NCBI GenBank assembly: GCA_030695205.1
Contig: JAUYTN010000048.1
Coordinates: 27,326 to 91,325, forward strand
From: Burkholderiaceae bacterium
GTDB lineage: Bacteria; Pseudomonadota; Gammaproteobacteria; Burkholderiales; Burkholderiaceae_C
Direction of reading: 5' to 3'
Length of the DNA stretch: 64,000 bases
The first letter of the stretch is position 1; every line of letters starts with the position of its first letter. The notes under the pieces are model-generated. The model searched no databases, was not told the DNA's origin, and saw only the letters and a program-made list of their open reading frames with translations. Made by a program: the position numbers and the translations under genes. Shown here one piece after another: positions 17,998 through 26,861 of the stretch.

Positions 17998-19680
17998 ATG
18001 AACAACACCTTGTTGCTACAACAGTTTGACCTGCTGGCCACCGCCCCCGGCGGCGTGGCCAGGCTGCGCGAACTCATTCTGACCCTGGCCGTGCAAGGCA
18101 AGCTGGTGCCCCAGAACCCGGCAGACGAACCCGCCAGCGCGTTGCTGAAACGCATCCGCGCTGAAAAAGACCGGCTGATTGCCGAGGGCAAGATCAAGCG
18201 CGACAAACCGCTGGCCCCGATTGGGGAAGATGAACAGCCGTTTGAGTTGCCGCCGGGGTGGGTGTATTGCCGACTGGGGGCGTTGTTACTTTCAATTCGC
18301 AGCGGCGGCACCCCAAGCAAGCAGAATCCTGCATTCTGGGGCGGCGATATTCCTTGGGCAAGTGTCAAAGATCTTCGGTTTGGAGAACCAGTTTCAGATA
18401 CTCAAGACCGAATTACCCAAGCCGGGCTGTGCGCTGGCTCAGAGCTAGCTCCAGCAGGTTCGATCTTGATTTGCACACGGATGGGGTTAGGAAAGATTGG
18501 TGAGGCACTGGTAGATGTAGCGATCAATCAAGACTTGAAAGCAGTCTCGTTAGGAGCTGGCATTGATAAGCAGTACTTCATTAACTATTTCAAAACGCTT
18601 GCAGTTGTTGGTTCAGGAATGACAGTGGCGGGCATCAAGCAGGAGGAGCTGCTCGGGTTTGTTGTCCCGTTACCGCCAGAAACTGAACAAGCCCGCATCG
18701 TCGCCCGCGTGGAAGAACTCATGCGCGTGTGCGATGCGCTGGAGGCCACGGGCCAGCGGCAGGCTGCGCACCACCGCCAACTGGTGCAAACGCTGCTCGG
18801 CGATCTCACCGCCGACAGCCACACCTCCTGGCAGCGCGTGGCCGACCACTTCGACACATTGCTCGACCGCCCCAGCGCCGTCGATGCGCTGGAACAGACC
18901 ATCCTGCAACTGGCCGTGCGCGGCCAGCTCGTCCCCCAAGACCCCACTGACGAGCCCGCCAGCGCGTTGCTGAAACGCATCCGCGCCGAAAAAGACCGGC
19001 TGATTGCCGCAGGCAAGATCAAACGCGACAAACCGCTGGCCCCGATTGGGGAGGAGGAACAGCCGTTTGAGCTGCCGCCGGGGTGGGAATGGGTTCAATC
19101 TTTTGAGGTTTGTGAACCTTCTAGCCTGATTACCTACGGCATCTTGAAGCCTGTTTGGGTTGTCTCAGGTATTCCCACAGTACGTGTTCAGGATATGAAG
19201 GGCGGTGTACTGGATACCAGTAACCTTGGGCATTGCTCGTTAGAGCGTGCAGGTAAGTTTGAAAAAACAAGGTTGGTCGCCGGTGATTTGCTGATAGCGA
19301 AAGATGGCGCTACGCTGGGGAAAACTGCATTTGTGCCCCCAGAACTAACCGGGGGGAACGTTACGCAGCACGTATTGCGTTTCCCAATAAATGGCTTGTT
19401 GAATCGGAACTACGTGCGCATGGTCATTGACTCTGAGCATGGTCAGTGCTGGATGCTCTCAGAGACAAAAGGCGTTGCTCTTCCAGGTGTGAATGTTGGC
19501 GATTTCCGTCGTTTGCCCATCCCCCTCCCACCCCTCCCCGAACAAGCCCGCATCGTCGCCCGCGTGACCCAGCTGCGCCGCCTGTGTGCCGATCTGCGCC
19601 AGCGCCTGACCCAAAGCCAAACCACCCAGGCTGCGCTGGCTGAGGCGCTGGTGGTCGATGCTGTCTCTGGAGTTTGCTGA
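17998..19680 (+). CDS. hsdS: Type I restriction specificity subunit with two recognition domains
   Basis: 560 aa. Two target-recognition domains (about residues 80-240 and 365-510) alternate with conserved helices. Each is preceded by nearly the same block (SALLKRIRAEKDRLIA ... KIKRDKPLAPIGE) and followed by EQARIVARV. The recognition-domain DNA is visibly poorer in GC than the conserved spacers, as expected for exchanged cassettes. HsdS fixes the bipartite DNA target for both HsdM and HsdR. Its stop overlaps the next start (TGATG). Confidence 0.95.
   Translation: MNNTLLLQQFDLLATAPGGVARLRELILTLAVQGKLVPQNPADEPASALLKRIRAEKDRLIAEGKIKRDKPLAPIGEDEQPFELPPGWVYCRLGALLLSIRSGGTPSKQNPAFWGGDIPWASVKDLRFGEPVSDTQDRITQAGLCAGSELAPAGSILICTRMGLGKIGEALVDVAINQDLKAVSLGAGIDKQYFINYFKTLAVVGSGMTVAGIKQEELLGFVVPLPPETEQARIVARVEELMRVCDALEATGQRQAAHHRQLVQTLLGDLTADSHTSWQRVADHFDTLLDRPSAVDALEQTILQLAVRGQLVPQDPTDEPASALLKRIRAEKDRLIAAGKIKRDKPLAPIGEEEQPFELPPGWEWVQSFEVCEPSSLITYGILKPVWVVSGIPTVRVQDMKGGVLDTSNLGHCSLERAGKFEKTRLVAGDLLIAKDGATLGKTAFVPPELTGGNVTQHVLRFPINGLLNRNYVRMVIDSEHGQCWMLSETKGVALPGVNVGDFRRLPIPLPPLPEQARIVARVTQLRRLCADLRQRLTQSQTTQAALAEALVVDAVSGVC
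18136..18262 (+). repeat. hsdS internal direct repeat, first copy
   Basis: 127-bp block that recurs at 18961-19087 with 7 mismatches by eye. It immediately precedes the first recognition domain. A shorter exact 27-bp repeat (18685-18711 and 19540-19566) follows each recognition domain, so each domain is boxed by repeats. Confidence 0.92.
18961..19087 (+). repeat. hsdS internal direct repeat, second copy
   Basis: Partner of 18136-18262, placed just before the second recognition domain. Recombination between the copies could delete or exchange a recognition domain in frame, since the repeat spacing of 825 bp is a multiple of three. Confidence 0.92.
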
Positions 19681-21401
19681 TGGATCTCATCACGCTGCAA
19701 ACCACCCTCGAAGGCTTGCTCGCCTTGCCGCGTGAACAATCCGTGGTGGAGTTCAAGTCCAACCTGGAAAAACCAGAAGACATTGGCACATACCTGTCTG
19801 GTTTGGCCAATACGGCCGCGCTGCAAGGGGCTGATCTGGCATGGCTGGTTTGGGGTATTGAAGATGGTAGCCACCGGGTCGCCGGCACGACGTTCAACCC
19901 TTTCGAGCAGAAGGTGGGTAATCAGGCGCTGGTCATGTGGTTGCAAATGATGACGCAACCCAGGGCAGACTTTGCGTTTCATGAGTTGACCTACCAGGGC
20001 CAACGGGTAGTGATGCTGGAAATTCACCCGGCACGGGGTGCACCTGTGGCATTCCAGCATGTGCGTTACATCCGTGTAGACACCCACCTGGTCAAACTGG
20101 CCGAGCATGCTGGCAAAGAGGCGCGCCTTTGGGCGGCCTTGGGCACGGTGGAAGACTGGACCGGCGTGGTGGTGCCCGAGGCCACGCTGGATGATTTGGA
20201 CCCTGACGCCATTGCCGCAGCCCGCACACGGTACGCCGACTTTTTGGTCAGGGGTGAACCCAATGCTGCACGCCATGAGGCCGTGCGTGCAGACGTCGCA
20301 AACTGGCCCGTTTCAACCTTGCTGAACAAAGCACGGGTAACCAAGCAGGGGCGGATAACCCGAGCGGCTTTGTTGCTGCTGGGCAAGGACGAATCCGCCC
20401 ATTTCCTGTCACCGGTCGATGCCAAGATGACATGGCTGCGGCGCACGGCTCAGAACGAAACGGGACCGTCTTACCCATTTGGCATGCCGTTTTTGCTGGC
20501 CACCGACAAGGTGTTGGCACGAATTCGCAATGAAACACTGGAGCTGATGCCCGATGGCTCGTTGTTTCCCACGCCAGTTCCTCAGTACGACACCTGGGTG
20601 TTGCGTGAGGCGTTGCACAACTGCGTGGCGCACCAAGACTACACGCTGGGCGGCAAGATCAATGTGGTGGAGCACCCAAACCGGCTGGTGCTGACCAATC
20701 TGGGCCTGTTCATTCCAGAAAGTGTGGAGTGGATGCTGGAGCACCAATCGCCGCCAGAGCATTACCGCAACCAATGGCTGATTGACGGGATGATCCGGCT
20801 GGGGATGATTGAGCAGGCAGGGGGTGGAATCCGGCGCATGTTCACCACTCAGCGCCAGCGGTTGTTTCCGCTGCCCGACTACGCGTTCGGGCAAACGCCG
20901 CAAGGCCATGCACGGGTGGAGTTGACCTTGCTAGGGCAAATGTTGGACGCGAAGTTTGCTCGCGTGCTGCTGGCGCGCAAGGATTTGACGCTGAGCCAGG
21001 TTTTGTCGCTGGACCGGGTTCAAAAAGGGCTGCCCATATCCAGTATCGAAGCTCAAAATTTGCGGGAGATGGGATTGATTGAAGGCCGGGCACCCAGGTA
21101 CTTCATTTCAGCCAAGGTGGCAGACGCAGTGGGGAAAAAGGCCCAGTACATCCACCAGCGAGGCTTGGACGACCAGTACTACCAAAAATTGGTGCTGGAT
21201 TACTTGGGCCAATATGGCCAGGCAACACGAGCCGATTTGGATGCATTGCTGCTGGGAAAACTGGCAGAAGTGCTGTCAGCTTCCCAAAAAGCAAACAAGA
21301 TCAAGAACCTGCTGCAAGCCATGCGGCGCACAGAGCAAATTGAGCCAGATGGACCTCGCTCTGCGACTGTTTGGCGCTTGTCTAAAACCAAGAAAAGATA
21401 G
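19680..21401 (+). CDS. AlbA_2 (Schlafen-like) and ATPase-domain protein of the island
   Basis: 573 aa. The N-terminal AlbA_2 domain is seen at SVVEFKSNLEKPEDIGTYL (about residues 20-40). A HATPase_c_4-like part follows with VLREALHNCVAHQDY and AGGGIRRMF (about 305-385), then a C-terminal winged-helix-like segment. It resembles the COG2865 and RloA-type proteins known beside type I restriction genes. ATG 19680 overlaps the hsdS stop; the TTG at 19674 is not needed. Role (regulator or defence effector) is unknown. Confidence 0.82.
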   Translation: MDLITLQTTLEGLLALPREQSVVEFKSNLEKPEDIGTYLSGLANTAALQGADLAWLVWGIEDGSHRVAGTTFNPFEQKVGNQALVMWLQMMTQPRADFAFHELTYQGQRVVMLEIHPARGAPVAFQHVRYIRVDTHLVKLAEHAGKEARLWAALGTVEDWTGVVVPEATLDDLDPDAIAAARTRYADFLVRGEPNAARHEAVRADVANWPVSTLLNKARVTKQGRITRAALLLLGKDESAHFLSPVDAKMTWLRRTAQNETGPSYPFGMPFLLATDKVLARIRNETLELMPDGSLFPTPVPQYDTWVLREALHNCVAHQDYTLGGKINVVEHPNRLVLTNLGLFIPESVEWMLEHQSPPEHYRNQWLIDGMIRLGMIEQAGGGIRRMFTTQRQRLFPLPDYAFGQTPQGHARVELTLLGQMLDAKFARVLLARKDLTLSQVLSLDRVQKGLPISSIEAQNLREMGLIEGRAPRYFISAKVADAVGKKAQYIHQRGLDDQYYQKLVLDYLGQYGQATRADLDALLLGKLAEVLSASQKANKIKNLLQAMRRTEQIEPDGPRSATVWRLSKTKKR

Positions 21402-21411
21402 TTTTAGACAA
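21378..21411. promoter_or_regulatory. Inverted repeat spanning the end of the AlbA_2 gene
   Basis: TTGTCTAAAAC (21378-21388) and GTTTTAGACAA (21401-21411) are perfect 11-bp inverted arms around a 12-base loop; the stop codon lies in it. Further TTTTAGAC (21415-21422) and TTGTCTAAG (21454-21462) elements follow. No T tail, so it may be an operator or an RNA end rather than a simple terminator. Confidence 0.5.
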
Positions 21412-21480
21412 CGCTTTTAGACTTGAAATGACTCTAAGCCATTGATTTCATTGTTGTCTAAGCCACATATTTTCAAAAAG

Positions 21481-21615
21481 ATGAAGACAACATCCAAGCG
21501 TGAAAACGCCGACTGGCTGGTGCAGCGCGCCAAGTTGGTTCGCGCCGACTTCACGCAGGCTATTGACAGCTATTGGCGCAGCCGGGCGTTGGAATGGAAC
21601 CGTGTGGCGGCATAG
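21481..21615 (+). CDS. Possible small protein at the island edge
   Basis: 44-codon open frame (MKTTSKRENADWL...). Codon use is reasonable (GC-rich third positions), unlike the AT-rich flanks, which is the only support. It could be a remnant of a larger gene cut at the right end of the restriction island. I do not recognise it. Confidence 0.3.
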   Translation: MKTTSKRENADWLVQRAKLVRADFTQAIDSYWRSRALEWNRVAA

Positions 21616-21646
21616 ATCACTGGTTCAAGCGGGTAATCTAAAAAAG

Positions 21647-21690
21647 TAGCTGTCTTCACTTGTGTGTCAAGCGATAGAGGCATATTTATT
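21647..21690. repeat. Dispersed intergenic repeat, copy 2
   Basis: TAGCTGTCTTCACTTG, TGTGT, CAAGCGATAGAGGCATATT. A more diverged member of the family described at 14347. It lies directly at the end of trhP. Confidence 0.65.
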
Positions 21691-21691
21691 C

Positions 21692-23143
21692 TTAAAAAAC
21701 CCGCGCCACTAGCGCCCCCCGCGTGGCGTCTTCCTGGCCCGCCACCGGAATCCACACCCGGTGCGGGTGGCCTGGGGCTACGTCCACCGCTTGGCCGTCG
21801 GCGTTTTTCATCAGATTCAGCTTGAGCAGGCGGTTGCCACTGGGGTGGATGATTTCCAGGGTGTCGCCCACGGCAAAGTGGTTTTTGGCTTCCACCTCGG
21901 CCCAGCCATCGGCCACTTGCAGCACCTCTCCCACAAACTGGCTCTGGTGTGCCACGGAGTGGCCTGTTTCGTAGTTCTGGTAGTCCTGCGAGGGGCGACG
22001 CTCCAGAAAGCCGCTGGTGTAGCCCCGGTTGGCCAGGCCTTCCAGCTGCGTGATGAGCTCGGGGTTAAAGGGCCTGCCCGCCACCGCGTCGTCAATGGCG
22101 CGGCGGTAAATCTGGGCGGTGCGCGTCACGTAGTACTGGCTCTTGGTGCGGCCCTCCACCTTCAGCGAATCGACGCCAATTTTCACCAGCCGCGCCACAT
22201 GCTCCACAGCGCGCAGGTCTTTGCTGTTCATGATGTAGGTGCCGTGCTCGTCTTCCATGATGGGCATGAGCTGTCCCGGGCGGCCCGCTTCTTCCAGCAG
22301 GTACACCTGGTCGGCGGCGGGGTGGCGCTGGCCACCCCCACAGGCGGCGGTGGCCACAAAGGCGCTGTCGGCCTGCTGCTGCTCGGCGGCAAAGTTGAAG
22401 TCGGCGCCCAGCTTTTCTGTGTGCGCGGGCATCACGTCGCCGCTGTCGGTGGTCTGGGCGGCGCTGGGTTTGTATTCCCAACGGCAGGCGTTGGTGCAGG
22501 TGCCCTGGTTGGGGTCGCGGCGGTTGAAGTAGCCGCTCAGCAGGCAGCGCCCTGAGTAGGCAATGCACAGCGCCCCGTGCACAAACACCTCCAGCTCCAT
22601 GTCGGGGCATTCGTTGCGTATGGCTTCAATCTCGTCAAGGCTCAGCTCGCGGGAGAGGATGATGCGCGTCACCCCCACCTTCTGCCAGAACTTCACGGTG
22701 GCGTGGTTCACGGTGTTGGCCTGCACCGACAGGTGGATGGGCACGTGGTTCCACGCGCCGCTGTGCATCTTGTCCAGCACCATCATGATCAGGCCAGGGT
22801 CGGCCATGATGATGCCGTCGGGCTTCATGGCGATGATGGGCTCGATGTCGCGCAGGTAGGTGCGCACCTTGTCGTTGTGCGGCAGCAGGTTGCTGGTCAG
22901 AAAGAACTTTTTGCCGCGCTGGTGGGCTTCGTCGATGCCCAAGGCAATCTGCTCCAGCTTGAAGTCGTTGTTGCGGGCGCGCAGGCTGTAGCGGGGCTGG
23001 CCGGCGTACACGGCGTCGGCCCCGAAGTCGTAGGCGGCGCGCATTTTGGCCAGTGAACCGGCGGGCAGCAGCAGTTCGGGCGGTGCGCCTGCGGTGCGTG
23101 GCAGGCTTTGGGCGGCGGTGGTGGTGCTGAAGTTGGGTGTCAT
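21692..23143 (-). CDS. trhP: tRNA hydroxylation protein TrhP (U32 peptidase-like)
   Basis: 483 aa. U32 family: N-terminal barrel (ELLLPAGSLAKMRAAYDFGADAVY), the family signature with clustered cysteines around GRCLLSGYFNRRDPNQGTC (about residues 200-220), then a C-terminal beta domain (FVGEVLQV ... GDTLEII). Despite the peptidase name, the YegQ/TrhP branch is known for prephenate-dependent 5-hydroxylation of wobble uridine in tRNA. An extra internal segment with TDSGDVMPAHTEK and an AACGGGQ loop is longer than in E. coli YegQ. Defines the right border of the island. Confidence 0.85.
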   Translation of the reverse strand: MTPNFSTTTAAQSLPRTAGAPPELLLPAGSLAKMRAAYDFGADAVYAGQPRYSLRARNNDFKLEQIALGIDEAHQRGKKFFLTSNLLPHNDKVRTYLRDIEPIIAMKPDGIIMADPGLIMMVLDKMHSGAWNHVPIHLSVQANTVNHATVKFWQKVGVTRIILSRELSLDEIEAIRNECPDMELEVFVHGALCIAYSGRCLLSGYFNRRDPNQGTCTNACRWEYKPSAAQTTDSGDVMPAHTEKLGADFNFAAEQQQADSAFVATAACGGGQRHPAADQVYLLEEAGRPGQLMPIMEDEHGTYIMNSKDLRAVEHVARLVKIGVDSLKVEGRTKSQYYVTRTAQIYRRAIDDAVAGRPFNPELITQLEGLANRGYTSGFLERRPSQDYQNYETGHSVAHQSQFVGEVLQVADGWAEVEAKNHFAVGDTLEIIHPSGNRLLKLNLMKNADGQAVDVAPGHPHRVWIPVAGQEDATRGALVARVF

Positions 23144-23248
23144 GGCTGAAACAATGGGTGCGTCTGGGCAATGCCGCTATTGTCCATTGCACCGGTTCTG
23201 ATGCCTGTCAAGGCGGTGAGTGTGCGGGGCTTGCACAATCGCCAGCCT

Positions 23249-24454
23249 ATGACTCATTCACTCTTGATTGCCGGTGGCGGCATTGGTGGGCTGGCCCTGG
23301 CACTCAGCTGTGCCCGTGCGGGTGTGGCGTGCAGCTTGCTGGAGCAGTCGGCGGTGTTCTCCGAGGTGGGGGCTGGCATTCAGCTGGGCCCTAACGCGGT
23401 GCGCGTGCTGGCCGACTGGGGCCTGATGGATGCGCTGCGCGAGGTGGCCGCCTTCCCCGAACGGGTGGTGGTGCGCGACGCCCGCAGCGGCCAGACCCTG
23501 GGCGAGTTGCCGCTGGGTGCCCGTGCGGTGCAGCGCTATGGCCAGCCCTACGCCACCATTCACCGGGCGGATGCCCACCGCCTGCTGCTGACCGCCGTCG
23601 AGGCCCATGGCGGGGTAGAGCTGCACCTCAATGCCCGGGTGCGCACGGTGCACGAATCTGCCGATGGTGTGTCCGTCACCACCGAGACTGGCCAGTGGCA
23701 TGAGGCACAGGCCCTGGCGGGCTGCGACGGCCTGTGGAGCGTGGTGCGCCAGCACATCACCTCGGGGCCCGGCGGCATGGAGATGGCGCCGCGCTTTTCG
23801 GGGCATCTGGCCTATCGGGGGGTGGTGGCGCTGGCCGACCTGCCTCTTGAGCGGCGAGCCAATGCAGTCACGGTGTGGCTGGGGCCGCGCCTGCACCTGG
23901 TGCACTACCCCGTGAGTGCCGGGCAGCAGATGAATGTGGTCGCGGTGGTGCATGGCCGACCAACCGCCAACCCCCACGGCTGGAGCCACGAGGCCAACCG
24001 GGCGGACCTGCTGCAGGCCCTGGGCCCCGTGCATGTCGATGCGCTGCAGGTGCTGGAGGCCGTGCCCCATTGGAAGCTGTGGCCCCTGAACGACCGCCCG
24101 CCCATGACTGGGCCCTACCAGCATGCCCAGGGCAGGGTGTGCCTGACGGGCGACGCTGCCCACCCCATGCGCCCCTACCTGGCGCAAGGGGCGGCCATGG
24201 CCCTGGAAGACGCCTGGACGCTGGGGCAGCTGGTGCAATCCGCCGGTGCGTCCCTGGATTGGCCCGTGCTGCTCCAGCGCCTGGCCGAGCTGCGCTGGGA
24301 GCGCAACGCCAGGGTGCAAGCCGGAGCCATCCGCAACGGCACGGTGTTCCATGCCGATGGCTGGCTGCGCATGGCACGCAATGTGGCCATGGCAGCGTTG
24401 GGCGAGCGCCTGCTGGACAAACCCTGGCTCTACAGCGGCCCACCCCGGCCCTGA
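23249..24454 (+). CDS. FAD-dependent aromatic monooxygenase
   Basis: 401 aa. FAD dinucleotide motif LIAGGGIGGLALALS at the N-terminus, the second FAD motif CLTGDAAHPMRPYLAQGAAM (about residue 290) and an intervening ALAGCDGLWSVVR motif place it among salicylate/3-hydroxybenzoate hydroxylase-like enzymes. ATG 23249 is chosen because it directly precedes the FAD motif; the upstream in-frame ATG would add 26 unlike residues. The substrate is not predictable. A Bug-type receptor follows 86 bases downstream, so both may serve one aromatic or organic acid. Confidence 0.85.
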   Translation: MTHSLLIAGGGIGGLALALSCARAGVACSLLEQSAVFSEVGAGIQLGPNAVRVLADWGLMDALREVAAFPERVVVRDARSGQTLGELPLGARAVQRYGQPYATIHRADAHRLLLTAVEAHGGVELHLNARVRTVHESADGVSVTTETGQWHEAQALAGCDGLWSVVRQHITSGPGGMEMAPRFSGHLAYRGVVALADLPLERRANAVTVWLGPRLHLVHYPVSAGQQMNVVAVVHGRPTANPHGWSHEANRADLLQALGPVHVDALQVLEAVPHWKLWPLNDRPPMTGPYQHAQGRVCLTGDAAHPMRPYLAQGAAMALEDAWTLGQLVQSAGASLDWPVLLQRLAELRWERNARVQAGAIRNGTVFHADGWLRMARNVAMAALGERLLDKPWLYSGPPRP

Positions 24455-24540
24455 GGCGGGTTCAGCGCCGCAGGTGTGGCGTTGTTGTATGGTCGCAGGC
24501 CTTGTGTGTGGGGCAACAGCCCCGTGTGGAGCCCGAGTTC

Positions 24541-25623
24541 ATGAGCATTGTTTTCTTCAACCCCGGTCGCGGTGGCCCCCGGTCTGCGCGCGGGCGGTTT
24601 CTGGCACAGGTGCTGTCGCTGGGTGTGGTGGTGGTTGGTGTGGGGGCCGGGGTGGGTGCGCCGCTGGCCCGCGCCCAGGCTGTGCCGGCCACGTCTGTTG
24701 CCAGCCAGTGGCCGCAGCGACCGCTGAAGCTGGTGGTGGGGTTCCCCGCGGGGTCATCCCCCGACCTCATGGCGCGTGCCCTGGCCGAGCCTCTGGCTCG
24801 TGCGCTGGGCCAGCCGGTGGTGGTGGACAACCGGGCTGGTGCAGGCGGCAACATCGCCGCCTCGCTGGTGGCCAAGGCCACCGACGGCCATACCCTGGGG
24901 CTGATGATCAACGGCAACCTCACCACGGCCCGCATGCTCAACCCCGCCACCCCTTACGACCCTTTCAAAGACCTGGCCCCGGTGTCGCTGATCGCCACCG
25001 CACCCCTGGTGCTGGTGGCGCCCCCCGCGGTGGCGGGTACCCCGGCCGATGCCGCTGCCTACATCGCCCAGGGCCGTGAGGCTGGCAGCCGCTGGAATTA
25101 CGCCAGCCCCGGTGTGGGCACCGTGGGCCACATCGGCATGGCCATGTTCAACAGCCGCGCGGGCCTGTCGGCGGTGCATGTGCCGTATCCCGGCAACCCC
25201 CAGGTTATCGCAGGCTTGCTGGGCGGGCAGATACAGCTGGCCTTGTTGCCGCCAGGCCAGGCCATGCCCCATGTGCGCGCAGGCGCTCTGCGCGCCCTTG
25301 GCATCACCTCGGTGGTGCGCAGCACCCTGGTGCCCGAGGTGCCCAGCCTGAGCGAGACGGGTGTGCCCGGTCTGAGGGGGTTCCAGCTGGAGGTCTGGAA
25401 CGCGGTGGCCGCGCCTGCCCGCATGCCAGCGGCCCACCAGAAGCAGGTGGCGGCTGCGCTGGTGGACATCGTCCGCAGCCCCGACATGCGGGAGCAGTTG
25501 TTTCGCATGGGGTGGTCGGTGGCGGGCACCTCGCCCGAGGGGCTGGCCCGGCGCATGCAGGCCGATGCGGCGCAAATGGCCCGCATCATCGAGGCGCAGC
25601 AGCTGCACCCGCAGCTGCGCTGA
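24541..25623 (+). CDS. Bug-family tripartite tricarboxylate receptor protein
   Basis: 360 aa periplasmic solute-binding protein. A long signal peptide is seen (about residues 20-46, ending in ARAQA). The mature protein starts with WPQRPLKLVVGFPAGSSPD, the classic Bug opening, and keeps VVVDNRAGAGGNIAA. Bug proteins bind carboxylates or aromatic acids, usually for TctAB transporters, but no transporter genes lie here, as is common for orphan Bug genes in this family. Probably linked with the upstream monooxygenase. Confidence 0.9.
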   Translation: MSIVFFNPGRGGPRSARGRFLAQVLSLGVVVVGVGAGVGAPLARAQAVPATSVASQWPQRPLKLVVGFPAGSSPDLMARALAEPLARALGQPVVVDNRAGAGGNIAASLVAKATDGHTLGLMINGNLTTARMLNPATPYDPFKDLAPVSLIATAPLVLVAPPAVAGTPADAAAYIAQGREAGSRWNYASPGVGTVGHIGMAMFNSRAGLSAVHVPYPGNPQVIAGLLGGQIQLALLPPGQAMPHVRAGALRALGITSVVRSTLVPEVPSLSETGVPGLRGFQLEVWNAVAAPARMPAAHQKQVAAALVDIVRSPDMREQLFRMGWSVAGTSPEGLARRMQADAAQMARIIEAQQLHPQLR

Positions 25624-25697
25624 GCCATGCCTTACGTCACCAGCGCCACGCCTGTGGCTGTGTGGATTCGGGTCACCCGTTTGTTGAGAGCAGCACC

Positions 25698-26735
25698 ATG
25701 AGCATCCAATGGTTTCCAGGGCACATGTTCCTTACCCGCAAGGCCATCGAGGCGCGGGTGAAAGACATCGACGTGTTCATCGAGCTGCTCGACGCCCGCC
25801 TGCCGGGGTCGAGTGCCAACCCCATGCTGGCCGAGCTGACGGCGGGCCGCCCCACCGTCAAGGTACTGAACAAGCAAGACCTGGCCGATCCCGAGCGCAC
25901 CGCCATCTGGCTGGCCCACTACAACGCCCAGCCCGGCACGCAGGCCTTTGCGCTCAGTGCGAACCCCGGCATCGGCGAGAAAAAGCCCGTGCAGCGCCTG
26001 CGTGACAGCTGCTTCGAGCTGGCCCCGCTGCGCGGTGGCATGGTCAAACCCATGCGCGTGCTGATCGGCGGGGTGCCTAACGTGGGCAAGTCCACCCTCA
26101 TCAACAGCCTGGTGGGCCGCAAAACCGCCAAAACCGGCGACGAAGCCGGTGTGACCCGTCACGAACAGCGCTTTGTGTTGGCCGATGACTTCTACCTGTA
26201 CGACACCCCCGGCATGCTGTGGCCGCGCATCAATGTCGAGCGCAGCGGTTTCAATCTGGCGGTCAGCGGCGCGGTGGGCAAAAACGCCTACGACGAGCCG
26301 GAGGTGGCACTGGAATTTTTGCACTATGCCGCCAAGCCCTACGCCGCGCTGCTCAAAGCCCGCTTCAAGCTGGTGCAGTCGGTGGACGAGGTGGCCGCCA
26401 TGACCGACGAACAGCTGTTGGAAGCCATTGCCGGCAAGGTACAGGCCGTGGGCAAGGGTGGCCATGTGGACTGGCACAAGGCGGCCGAGCGTGTCATCAC
26501 CGACTTTCGCACCGGCGCGCTGGGCCGCATCACCTTGGAGCTGCCGGAGGAATTTGCCGAATGGCAGGCCCTGGCTGTTGAAGCCGACGAAGCCCGAGAC
26601 GCGAAGAAGGCCGCGCGCAAGCCTCCCAAAAAACGCACCGGCAAGCGCGACCGGCGGGACAAACAGGCCGCCTATGCGGCTGCCACAGCGCAGACCGGTG
26701 GCAGCACCGGGACATCGCCTGCGTCAGACGACTGA
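25698..26735 (+). CDS. ylqF: Ribosome biogenesis GTPase YlqF/RbgA
   Basis: 345-aa circularly permuted GTPase. Motif order is G4 (NKQDLAD, about residue 57), G5 (FALSAN), G1 (GGVPNVGKSTLINSL, about 126), G3 (DTPGMLWP, about 177), as expected for YlqF. It begins SIQWFPGHM, the normal N-terminus, and ends in a Lys/Arg-rich tail. Assists late assembly of the large ribosomal subunit. Single gene; the frame is open far upstream but ATG 25698 is the family start. Confidence 0.93.
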   Translation: MSIQWFPGHMFLTRKAIEARVKDIDVFIELLDARLPGSSANPMLAELTAGRPTVKVLNKQDLADPERTAIWLAHYNAQPGTQAFALSANPGIGEKKPVQRLRDSCFELAPLRGGMVKPMRVLIGGVPNVGKSTLINSLVGRKTAKTGDEAGVTRHEQRFVLADDFYLYDTPGMLWPRINVERSGFNLAVSGAVGKNAYDEPEVALEFLHYAAKPYAALLKARFKLVQSVDEVAAMTDEQLLEAIAGKVQAVGKGGHVDWHKAAERVITDFRTGALGRITLELPEEFAEWQALAVEADEARDAKKAARKPPKKRTGKRDRRDKQAAYAAATAQTGGSTGTSPASDD

Positions 26736-26790
26736 CCCCGTTCATATGCGGCCGATGAGCGGCTCCCGTGTGCCATCAGGTGACTTGGTA

Positions 26791-26811
26791 TGTGCGCACA
26801 ATTGGCGCACA
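26791..26811. promoter_or_regulatory. Inverted-repeat operator candidate of the TacA/TacT pair
   Basis: TGTGCGC and GCGCACA are perfect 7-bp arms separated by 7 bases, 50 bases before the antitoxin ATG. A site of this kind fits autoregulation by a ribbon-helix-helix antitoxin; binding is inferred. Confidence 0.55.
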
Positions 26812-26861
26812 AAATCAGCGACAATAGCGCGCCCTTCAACCATGCAACGCCGGAGCTTGCC

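Noticed and set aside
21692..23143. Calling the U32 protein a collagenase-type protease
   Set aside because: It follows the YegQ/TrhP branch, which acts in tRNA modification; no protease catalytic set is visible.
23875..24540. Long 5' extension of the Bug receptor frame inside the monooxygenase gene
   Set aside because: Overlaps a clear FAD enzyme and would place the signal peptide internally; ATG 24541 is the sensible start.
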